A stretch of DNA of 55,184 nt from Phoronis australis. Lineage: Eukaryota; Phoronida; Phoronidae. Shown piece after piece: positions 1-28,900 of the stretch. The notes under the pieces were generated by a model that saw only the letters and a list, made by a program, of their open reading frames with translations, was not told the origin of the DNA and ran no database searches. The position numbers and the translations under genes were made by a program. Location: contig NMRA01000340.1 in the NCBI GenBank assembly GCA_002633005.1, forward strand, positions 9,849-65,032. The letters are read 5' to 3'. Numbering within the stretch: position 1 is the stretch's first letter; the number at the start of each line of letters is the position of its first letter.

Positions 1-419
1 TTAACCACACTTAGGTGCTCGAATTTCTCGATGGCTAAAAACCATATATAAGAAACGTAATGTTTTCTTAGTAATGAATGATGTTAGTGGTGATGGAGGA
101 ACAGATAAACTCAAGCGCCTGTGCAGTCAACCACAAGAACAAAAAAAAATTACGGGTGGTTGCATTTCAAACTTATAAAAAATTACGGGTGGTAGGCTGA
201 AGAAATAAATGAAAAATATGGGTGGTGGGTGCGAAAAAAAGGTGCCTTCCCCCCCTCCCATACAGATTTTACTGGAACATATCTGACACTATTCAGGAAT
301 ATGACAAAAAAAATCATGACAATATGCAATATATTTTACATGGGTTTAAGGTGAACTGATTCATTTTTGACAATTGATGATAATAACCAGTATATTCTAT
401 ACAATACGTAGTCTCAATT
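1..419. other. Low-complexity left edge
   Basis: Presumably an intron of the USP gene. Short A-rich segments alternate with the phrase ACGGGTGGT or ATGGGTGGT at 152-230, and the same phrase recurs near 2495. No exon was seen. Confidence 0.4.
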
Positions 420-1730
420 GTACCAGCAAATTGCACTGAAATGCAGCCACGAATGCACTGCGAACGATGTGCTTCTAGGGTTGTTTTTTGTATCATAAAA
501 ATGGCCACTCAATGGCACAAGATACGTCCAATCCATCCGAAAACAGGGATATGCCATCATTTCTTTAACAGAAATCTGTTTTAATACCAAATTTATGAAA
601 AACTTTCAAGGAACTTCAGAAAAACAGCAGGAAAACGGTAAAAAAATGAAATTGCCACTAAAAGGCACAACATTCGGCAGATCCGTCTGAAAGTATACAT
701 ACATGTCTTACTAATTAATAAAGATCCTGCAGTGAGTTTAGGAGATACAGCTATGGGCGTAAAAGAAAACAAAAAACAAACTGCCATTAGGAGGCACCAG
801 AGTAGTCGAAGTCATCATTGTCAACCGTCCTCTTCACAACGAGAACATATATGCCAATTTTCAAAATCATCTTTAGAATGGTTTGGTTGATAGAGGGGTG
901 GACGCCAATAAAACAGACTCGAAAACAGCAAAAATAGCCACCAGTTGGCGTATCCATCCGAAAAAGGGAGGATAACATCAACTCACAATTAGATACCTAC
1001 ATTTCAAATTTTATGAAATTCAATTGCGGATCTTTGAAGATACAGAAGTAAACGTTAGAAACTAAAATTGTCACTAGGGGGCACACCAGCAGTCACATCC
1101 GTCCCAAAAGTTGTCGTCGTCCATTGTTAACTTCTTATAAGTACACTTGCTAAATTTAGTAAAGATTCTGCGGAGGGTATAGGAGATACAGCCATGGGCG
1201 CAAAAAATAAAACTGTCATTAGTTGAAGTCATTGGAAAATCATTGTCAGCCATCCTCTTAATAGTAAGAACATACATGCCAATTTTCACAATCATCCTTA
1301 GAGCTGTTTGGATGATAGAGGGCTAGACTTGAAAACAGTAAAAATGTCTGGTAGGTGAAGCTGCAAAAGACCTTGAATCCATCCGAAAACGGGAAGACAG
1401 CATCATCTCACATCTCACTAATAGATGCCTGTAAGCCAAATTTTATGAAAATCCATTGAGGACCTTTGAAGATACGAAGGTAAATGTAAAACACTAAAAT
1501 TGCCTATAGAGGGCACACCGGCAGTCAGATCCATCTGAAAAGTCACTCATGCCATTCCGCGCATGAAAGGAATACATGTGCAAACATTCATGAACATACG
1601 TCAAAGAGTTTTGGTGATAGAGCAGCAGATACAGTATACCAGATGGACCTTGGATGGATGCCACACCTTACACGGGATGGACAGAGATGAAGGCATAACG
1701 CATCCACATACATCTATGTGGGCGCATAAA
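420..1730. repeat. Intronic repeat array, copy A (about 430-bp units)
   Basis: Diverged tandem units with landmarks GCCAATTTTCACAATCATCC (851, 1281), GTTGATAGAGGGGTGGACGC and GGAGATACAGCCATGGGCGC. The same units occur at 7849-9527 and 10285-10795, in the same orientation and ending with a phrase like GTGGGCGCATAAAA. No open reading frame of note. Degenerate copies of a CCACTAGGNGGC motif occur at several places. Confidence 0.8.
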
Positions 1731-1760
1731 AAGTGATCAAGGTGTCCAAGCAATACTCAC

Positions 1761-19487
<17,727 letters not shown>

Positions 19488-19844
19488 TTTCCGTATTCAA
19501 TGAGTTTACCTTACTTTTGTCATCCCAACTGTGATTGGTTTTTGACGGGAAAAGGTTTTAATGGGTCAAGCCTCAAATGGTTTGAAATCTGTTTCTCAAC
19601 TCTTTTAGAATCTTAATTTTACTTCCATACCAATTAATGCATTAATGTATAATTTAGTCTCGAAAAAGCAACAAAACTAACTTCTATAAAAAGATCATGG
19701 ATAAAGTATGTGTGCCTTGTGACTTTGTTATACGCAACCTGATTTGTCAATAATTTACAGCGCCATCTAATGGAACGATTTCAGAAGTTTATGACCCACT
19801 TTTCCCAGGTGATTGAGTCCGGTGCAGAAGAAACGAAGTCTGAA
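19488..19844. promoter_or_regulatory. Likely bidirectional promoter between USP and SLC25A20
   Basis: The two genes face away from each other with only 357 bp between start codons, so the region must hold both 5' UTRs and start sites. On the minus strand there is a CCAAT box (ATTGG on the plus strand at 19534-19538), about 50 bp upstream of the USP ATG. I saw no clear TATA box. A plus-strand reading frame opens at 19770, but conservation begins only at 19845, so 19770-19844 may be 5' UTR or a short extension. Confidence 0.55.
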
Positions 19845-19946
19845 ATGGGTGAAGAAAATCGCGTTAGTCCGTTCAAGAGCTTTTTTGCTGGTGGATTTGG
19901 CGGGGTGTGTCTAGTGGCAGCTGGACACCCGTTGGATACAATCAAA
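19845..19946 (+). CDS. SLC25A20: SLC25A20 exon 1
   Basis: Residues 1-34, from [10 protein letters not shown] to the first signature GHPLDTIK, end of transmembrane helix 1. Donor GTAAGC. The reading frame stays open upstream to 19770, but that part has no similarity I recognise. Confidence 0.88.
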
Positions 19947-22900
19947 GTAAGCAGCATATCCCGGTTTCCTTTCCAGGACACTTGCCAACTTGCACTCCAG
20001 TCTCCACTATTCACTGACACTAGGCAATTACATCGCCCTGGTTTGGCTGGATGCCGCAGGCATACTAGCCTACTAGTCCGCAAAATGGACGAGGTGGCCT
20101 GAACTTCTGATCCCGACTCACGTCACAGCTAACTCAGGTCCTCTTGCGGGGTCTTTTTTCAGTACTACGGGTTGCAGGGTGCTCCTCAAAAGTCAAACTA
20201 ATGCCAGATCAGTCGGAAAGATCGGTTTCTTATACCGGTAGTCTGATACAAAAAAGAAACAAATGATTAAAAATCTACCCCTTAGACTTAGTGGCCTTAG
20301 TTATAAGTCATACTGGCAGTGCCAGCAGTGGCAGTACATTACTCATTAGACTAACTACCGTCTCAACTGGCATGTGAGACGTTACATGGGCAGCACACCA
20401 TAAGGGGCAGTCCTGCGCCCGTGTGTTGAAGCTTCCATCGCCGAATTATGCCTGACACCGATTAAAATATCAACGTCATTTTGTTATAAATGCCTTTTGC
20501 GGTCCAACAAATACACCTGTATTCAAACTTTTTCTTTGAGCTGTCCATTTTTAACACTGCACGCGCTCCTGGTTGATGATGGCCAGTTGCCAATATGGGC
20601 AACTGAACGAAGGACTGCTAGAAGAACTTAAAAAGTTCGATTAGGAGAGTATTTGTTCGAGTTAGAATCGATGGAATGCAAGGAGTCCCTCTATGTAAAA
20701 AGGTACTTATAACAATGTGACTGTTATTTTAATCAGTGTGAGGCATAATTCACCGAAAAGTTTCCAGTGTATGAAGCGTCTATTTGAGCTTCACCATTTC
20801 GAACTCGAAGGCCGGTCACTGTCTATAGCAGCATATTGTCAATAGCTGTACATAGTACACCGCTCTGGTGCGGCTGTTGTAGCTCAAACCGATGCCTGCG
20901 CCTAACAATTTCGGTTCTGATAGGTATTAAAAAATCCGTAAACCACTGGCAGTAATTTGGGAACTTATAATTAGCTTCAGTTTAGTGTAGGCATCAGTTT
21001 GGCTCACCAACCCACGCCAAATTGAAGTGCACAAAATCAGTTTTGTGCAGGCTTCAGTTTGGGCTGCAACAGAGCCCAACCAGACCAGGAGCTACTTGCT
21101 TCCTACCGTAGCCAGGAGAATATCATGCCATTCATTTGACATCTGGTAGCATATGTCACTGCTTCTACCTACAGCTACAAGATGGGATACTGGTCGCTTA
21201 GACAATTACATCGCTGTGAATACTGCATGCGTACACTGGCAATGGTACACCCCATAAAAAGTTACTCATGTCAAGCAAATAAAAACAAATGAAACATGTG
21301 TATATATATATATAAATACATATTTGGTTGTAATTAACACGTACCATGACTCTGGAGACACTTAAGTCAACATATCCATGAAAATTTGTCTTGATTCACT
21401 TGAGATTCCCTCACCATTTACCATTTTGATGAAGTTACGCTAAGTCACGTGTTTTTTAGAACATCCAGAGTTGCCCGCCTCGCAACAATATAATATGAAT
21501 AATGGCCCCATTAGTCAGTGATTGTCTGGTTCTCTAAATCAGGGACTGCTAGCCTATATCCAACCAGTGTCCTATACCAGTATTACAACGGGAATAATAC
21601 CCACTTATAAGAAAGTGTGATGGAGAAAAATGCCCACTTAAGCTAAATACCTTTCCAAGTCAACAGTGGAGGGTAAAATATGGACTAGCAATTAATTTGG
21701 TCTATACATGGTCACCTGGAAAGAGAAGATGCCTTCCTAATTTGTCATCGCGCCCCTGCCTAGCCTAGCACTGGTTGAATATAGTGACCCCTGATTTAAA
21801 GAACCAAACAATCATTGAATAATCACAAGTTCCAAGATGACGTGTCCATATGATGCCTTATATCAAGAAAATGGATTATTTGTAATGTAGGAGATCTATT
21901 GTTGTTTGCTTATTAATAGATCTAACTTATAAATAATGACTTTCCCACGTCTAGTTTTCCATCGTGCTTTCTGATAAAACAATGCAGTGAAACCATTGTA
22001 AGCCTTAGAAATTCGGAGCAAGTTTGAAAAGCCCTTACAAAGTCATCAAGTTAGCAAGCATTACTGACACTTTAAGGCAGTTAGACGACAACTGTGGGGA
22101 AAGACCACTACACCTAAAACTACACCACCCACCTTTGTAAATGAGTACACTAAGTTGACTACTGCTTTTGTCTGACTATTTAAACCGACTCATTCTGCAG
22201 TGGTGCATTAGCAGGGTACAGAGAGGAAATGGCTGAAATCACCAAAATATACACGGAGTGCATAGTATCCTTTATTTCTTCGCAGGTGCGGCTACAGACT
22301 ATGCCCAGACCTGAGCCAGGACAGGCTCCTCTGTATAAAGGAACATGGGACTGTGCAACAAAAACGGTCTCCAAAGAGGTAGATGTCTTAAAATGTTTAA
22401 AAAGTCAGTGGTCTTGAATTAGGTTAAATTGAAATCCTGTGTGCCAGTTTTGTGCCAGCTTTAATAGGTCCATCAGTTATTATGTTTTAAGAAATTTTCA
22501 AACTACTTTCTGAGCATATTTATAAAAGTAGCTGTAACATACTGGCAACATTTCTCAATGAAATTTCCTGAACTTGAAAAAGAACTTCATTGTCATGAAA
22601 AAATAACAAAACGTAATCTGGCATCCTATCATTTCCACAAAATTTTAAGAACACGAAAAGTAACTTATTGACTGTCATGAAAAAAAGAAATTGGCACCCT
22701 ATGCCTACAAATTTCAGAAAGTTAACATACAAACCCTGCTTAATATGGATTAGGACTTTCGAACATGCATGCATGCACCCAGCCTAAAAATGGTGGGGCT
22801 CAAATCTTTGAAAATGTGGACCTTTTACTAAAAAATGTGGGCCTTCTACTAAAAAAATTAGGGCCTTTTACTAAAAAAACGGGGTACGCTCAGAGCTATG

Positions 22901-25900
22901 ACTTGTGCATTTGCCAAGTTTTGGTAGTTCCTGACCTTTTATTGGACTTTTATCTCGTTTTCTACATTTTCAGACTTTTTGTTTCTCTGAGGCAGACCTT
23001 TTTGCCCACTTCACCAAATGGGCCCCCCTGGGTGTGTATGTGACATGTACGTGAATTTTGCAATGTCTCTCAAGTTGGAGTTCCTCGTTGTTGAGAACTG
23101 CTTGTTATTGTCATTTGCTAACATCTGTTTATTCAACAAACCCTACCGACAGTTTCTGAAGACTGACTGGTTACTACTCACATTCATGCCACCTAACATT
23201 GTGTCCTGTTCGTCATTGCAGGGTGTTCGAGGCTTGTACAAGGGTATGGCTGCACCCATTGCTGGAGTGACCCCTATGTATGCTGTGTGCTTCTTTGGCT
23301 ATAATCTGGGCAAGAAACTTCAGCAGAGGACACCCACTGACCACCTCAAGTAATGTGAAGACTAGTTTTCGTAATAGATTCCATTAGAGCTTCTACAAAA
23401 CAAGGATCTGCTTTATGAAGATTCTATTGCCTTCTGTCCCTTTAATAGCTAAAAATCAGCCTACAGACGGCTTAGCCTGATTCATGACATCAGGCTGAGG
23501 CTAAGTCAGAAAATTTGTCCGCAACTCAAAGTTATGAAGCAGAAATCTGCAGCCTGTTCATAAGCAGACTAAAAATCCAAAGTAAAAAAACTCAACTTCC
23601 GGCTATTGGTAGTCTGATATCTGAAATTTGGCTGAAGTCATGAGACAAAAGACAAAATACATTTCGAGAAACAGTCCCATTAACCACTTGTTGTGATATT
23701 ATCATTTTTTGTGCAAACCAACTCATTTTGAAACAAAACGTCACAATTTGGGACAATTCGTGTTTTTTTAATATTGTGTCACCTTAATTGTAGTTCAGTT
23801 TTACTGTTTGTATTCTGTCAGACAACTTTTAATACCTAGTGGCCATTTATCATTTCAGTTACAAACAGTTATTTGCTGCAGGCATGTTAGCCGGAGTCTT
23901 CACTACGGGTATAATGGCACCTGGAGAACGCATCAAGTGTCTTCTGCAGGTACATGTATGATGGTGAAAATTGAACTCACGTCTGGTGTTTCGGTGGAAA
24001 CACTTGCTTCGTTGCTGTGGTACAAAGGTGTATTGATATTACAACGGATCCAAACTGTGTTCGGGCACTGCTCATACCGGACTATTTCAGCCATTAGTTA
24101 TTGAAACTTCATGCAAGAAAGAACCCAAGATGTCTGCATGGGAATCCCCAGTAAGAACTCAAGCCCAGCCAACTTTTTTAGCCATTTAGTATAGAGATGC
24201 CCATTTGTTTTGTGGCTATGACTCCAGTGCAGGACAAACATCTTGATGAGATGACTGATTGGTGCTGCTATATTTCCGTATAGTGTGGGTATTAATGTAC
24301 AAAATTTCGTGTTTATTTTTGCGCACTTCATTCTATAGCCCTGCTGTACAGTGGAGATGTATGATCAGAATTCAGATGGTCCGATTAATGGGTCTGTCCA
24401 GTGAATCTGTTTCCTTAGCAGACACTTCTTATTCTGTGGCATTTTGATCCTGTTGAGTTTTTGAGGCAAAATACATAATGAAGCTAGTTTGCAGTGCTTT
24501 TCAAAACCTTTGTTAGGTTCTACCATGTTTAACAATGGAATGACATCCTAAAGATCTGTTGAGTTATGTGCCTAAGGCCTCTAAACTTTCCTAGAGACAA
24601 TTCAAAAAATGAACAACTGTGTGGCACTCTTCAAATAAACTATATATTTCAAATTGGGTAATTGACTAGACCTTTTTGAGTCAAGTTTTGAATACAGTTT
24701 GTTGGTTTTTGGTCCAGAGGTTGTAGCAAGTCTGCATTCTGTTTTTTGCATCTCACTTTTCTTGTCTCTGACTTGAGTGGTACTGTACCCATACTTCAGT
24801 TCCCTACATATCTATTCTTATTTCAAAACTATTCCGGGCTCAATTTTCTAACCTCATTCATTATTGGGTGGTTGACCTTGTTCTGGTTTTACAGATTCAA
24901 GCTGCAGGTGGAAAAAAGCTATATAATGGCCCCATAGACTGTGCTAAAAAGTTATTCAAGGAGGGAGGCATCAGGAGTGTTTATAAAGGTACCGCAGCTA
25001 CTCTACTGAGAGGTAAGACATGTTAACTTCAGCTACTTTTCTGAGAGGTAGGACATGTTACAATAAAAATAATTGCAGGCGGTCTGGTGCACGTAATACC
25101 AGACATGCGCAGGCCACACATGTGGGCCCATTGCATTAGAGATCACCTGGAACTATTTTTGTGCTTTATTGAACCGAGCTGAGGAGCTAGAAACCTGACT
25201 CGAGGGTCTAGCAGTGTGGCCCAGTGGGACTCAAAGCCATGACCTTGAGTAAAGAAGGCGGGCACCTATCACACTAGGCCACACTGCCTCCTCTTAAGAC
25301 ATGTTAACTTCAGCTACTCTTCTGAGAGGTAAGACATATTAACTTTAATCAGCTTATCTTTTGAGAGGTAAGACATGTTAACTACAGTGAGTACACTAAG
25401 GTCTCTTTTTGGAGCAAAGTCCTCTATGGCAATCTCACTATGCGGTAAATATGCAAAAAGGTTATCAAAGTTAGGGTAGCCGAGTAACATCGGTGACCCA
25501 CTATATGGGCCCACGTATGCATAACTGAGTTTGCTCGTGGTGGGTATCCTTAAAAACCAATCACCCGCTTTATTTTTTCTTACCACGGATTATTGTGCAA
25601 ACTGTTCAAAACACATTTTCTGAGTGCAGTGCCTAGGTGACGGAAAACATTAACTATACTTAGATGAAAAAATATAGATCACAACTTCCGAGCATATTCA
25701 ATCTAAAATGATTTTCCCAATGTAGTGAAGCTGCCTGATGACGGACTGGCTGAGACAAAAATTCCGTCGCCCTCTGACAGTGTTCAAGGACAACTACAAG
25801 GCCATAGACCATTAGTCAGACAACTTAAAGTAGAACTTGCATGCTAATTTGTTATCTCTGTGATTGTTTGGTCAAATTAGTAGCGATGATGTGAATATGA

Positions 25901-28900
25901 AGTAGGTTGAAAATTGCCACATGTTTTAATTTGAGAATACGTTTTGTGTCGAAAAGGATCGTATCCGCTGTAAATCACTCAACCTTGTCCAGTAAGTGTC
26001 GTGATGTGGTGTTGGGGAATAACACTATATGATGCGGGTTATGTGAGCCCCAAGGTACATCATTAGTGCAAAGGTCACCTAGTTGCAGAATTTTTTGTTT
26101 TCACCATTCTTTCAAGTTGTCAGTGAATACAACTGCACTTTGTTTAGCATAGATGATGTTCAAATCGTATTGTCGTTTAGTTCCTGCTGTACATTTTTTG
26201 CATAGTCAGGAGCATGCAAATACATCTTTAAATGTGACATTCCAATACATTTTGACAGACTATTTTTGGATTTGTACTGTAAATTACACATTGTACTTGA
26301 AATAGAACTGACAGAATTGTGCTGTTTAAACTGCTTTCATAGTCTGTAATTACATCAAATTGAATTAATTTTTTTCTTGACCTGCTGTTTCGTCCATGAC
26401 TTGTGCTAAATGTCGAGCTAAATGTCACACTGTTGTCTTACAGATTTACCTGCCACAGGAATGTACTTTATGTCTTATGAGTGGATGCAGGATAAGTTAA
26501 CACCAGAGGGTGGCAGGTAAAATTTCAAAACCATATTCCATCTATCATATTCCACCTGAGTTTTCCATATATACCTGGGTCATGGGCGGCACAGCACTGA
26601 AATAAGTGGGGAGCTATAGCCCCCCCAGCCCCCTATGGTGCGCCGCCCATGTGTGTGCATTCTCAGCTGATAAGACCAAAAGTCAAATGTGGTAATATGC
26701 TCAAGGCATGAAGTTGAGAGAGCTGAGTTTTTGTGTGGGCATATCAACACTGTAGGTGAGGCTTAAAAAGAAAATTTCTGGAGCACGCTCAATGCTATAC
26801 TGTGTTAAGATTTTAGTGTCCATTTCCTGTAGTACTGAGAAAGCTCGTGACAGGTCTTCCACCAAACATATTAACCTCAGACATGCTCCCTGGATGTATT
26901 GTCAGAAAATTTTCTTGGGATATGCCTTTTAGACATAGATTTTACTAGACTTATAAATGGGAATCTTAAAATGAATGTCAAAAGCTTTAATTCACGTTGA
27001 ACATACAAGCCGCTGCAGTCAATGATTTGCAAATGTGAACAAATCTACAAAAATCTGCTTGGAAGCAATCATTGTGTTCCAATATGATGTTCAGTTTTCT
27101 TCACACTCGTTTTTTCTCTCTTCTGTTTTTTGATTCCGTCTTCTCCCAAAATTTGCAAATGCGTGCTTGACTTAGTTGCCTCATTCTAACTCCTTTTCTT
27201 TTTACAAATTTTGCTAAATTGTTCTGAGAATCTGGCAGATGTGTTCGTTCTGAGATGACCAGGGCTGATGTAGATTTTTGAATGAGTCAGTGTACCGTGG
27301 CTCCCCCTAGTTGGAATTTTTGTGTATTTGCATCCATGGTTTTTTCCCTGTGACCCCCTGTATGTTCTTTGTGAAGTGACAACAGGCAACGACTTTTTGG
27401 GTGGTTCAAACTACAGTACCACTTCCTAGTGGCAATTTTATTTTTGATGTTTGCCTCTGAGTATTCGGAGTTCCTTCACAAATTTTCATGAAGTAAGGGA
27501 CACAGGCCTTGTTTCTATTTTCAAGCGGGTTTGACGTTATCGTCCTTAATTACATGCACTTTATTTAGAAAGTGTACNACATATCAACACTGTAGGTGGG
27601 GCTTAAAAGTAAAATTTCTGGAGCACGCTCAGTGCTATACTGTGTTAAGATTTTACTGTCCATTTCCTGTAGTACTGAGAAAGCTTATGTTAGTTCTTCC
27701 ACCAAACACATTAACCTCAGACATTCTCCCTGGATATATTGTCAGAAAATTTTCTTGGGATATGCCTTTTAGACATAGATTTTACTAGTAAGACTTATAA
27801 ATGGGAATCTTAAAATGAATGTCAAAAGCTTTAATTCAAATTGAACATACAAGCCGCTCAGTCAGTGATTTGTAAATGTGAACAAATCTACAAAAATCGG
27901 CTTGGAAGCAATCATTGTGTTCCAAAATGATGTCCAGTTTTCTTCACTCGTTTCTTCTCTCTTCTGTTTTTTTATAAGTCTTCTCCCAAAATTTGCAAAT
28001 GCGTGCTTGACTTGGTTGCTTCATTTTGACTCCTTTTCTTTCACAAATTTTGCTAAATTGGTCTGAGAATCTGGCAGATGTGTTCGTTCTGAGATGACTA
28101 GGGCTGATGTAGATTTTTGAATGGGTCCGTGTACCGTGGCTCCCCCTAGTTGGAATTTTTGTGTATTTGCATCCATGGCTTTATCCCTGTTACCCCCTGA
28201 ATGTTCTTTGTGAAGTGACAACAGGCAACAACTTTTCGGGTGGATCAAACAACAGTACCACTTCCTAATGGCTATTTTATTTTTGATGTTTGCCTCTGAG
28301 TATTCGTAGTTCCTTCACAAATTTTCATGAAGTAAGGGAAACGGGCCTCGTTTCTATTTTCAAGCAGGTTTGAAGTTATCGTCATTTATTACATGCACTT
28401 TTTTAGAAAGCGTACTGAATAAAAAGGTGTTGGTTTTCTATTACAGTCGTAAGGATTTGCGACCAATGCAGACTTTGGTTGCTGGAGGAATGGCGGGTAT
28501 ATTCAATTGGCTGATTTCGATGCCCCAAGATGTGTGCAAATCGAGATACCAGACCTGTAAGTGGTGGCCATGTTCTGTTAAATAAACATGAAGCGGAACC
28601 CCATTATACGAGCCTCCGATAAACTTTTGTTGGAACTGAGGTTTGCCGTAACTAAATAAACCTGACTTTATACAATACAGTTGACTTGCAATGTGGTAAT
28701 GAGAAGTTTTAATTTCAATAGGCGAAATATATAAAATATAGCCAGGTTACATAAAATTCATATGCTGTATAGCACGAATAATGTCACACTATCATACATC
28801 ATGATATAGTTGCAACCATCAAACTTATCCAGCAGACAACTATTATTGTTTTTTTGCAACCAGTGGTGTTTGTTCTGTGATTTGACTGTACTCTGGAAAA

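Noticed and set aside
19770-19844. In-frame N-terminal extension of SLC25A20 starting MERFQKFMTHF
   Set aside because: Not conserved in the family, whereas the Met at 19845 aligns with the usual start. Kept only as a possibility.
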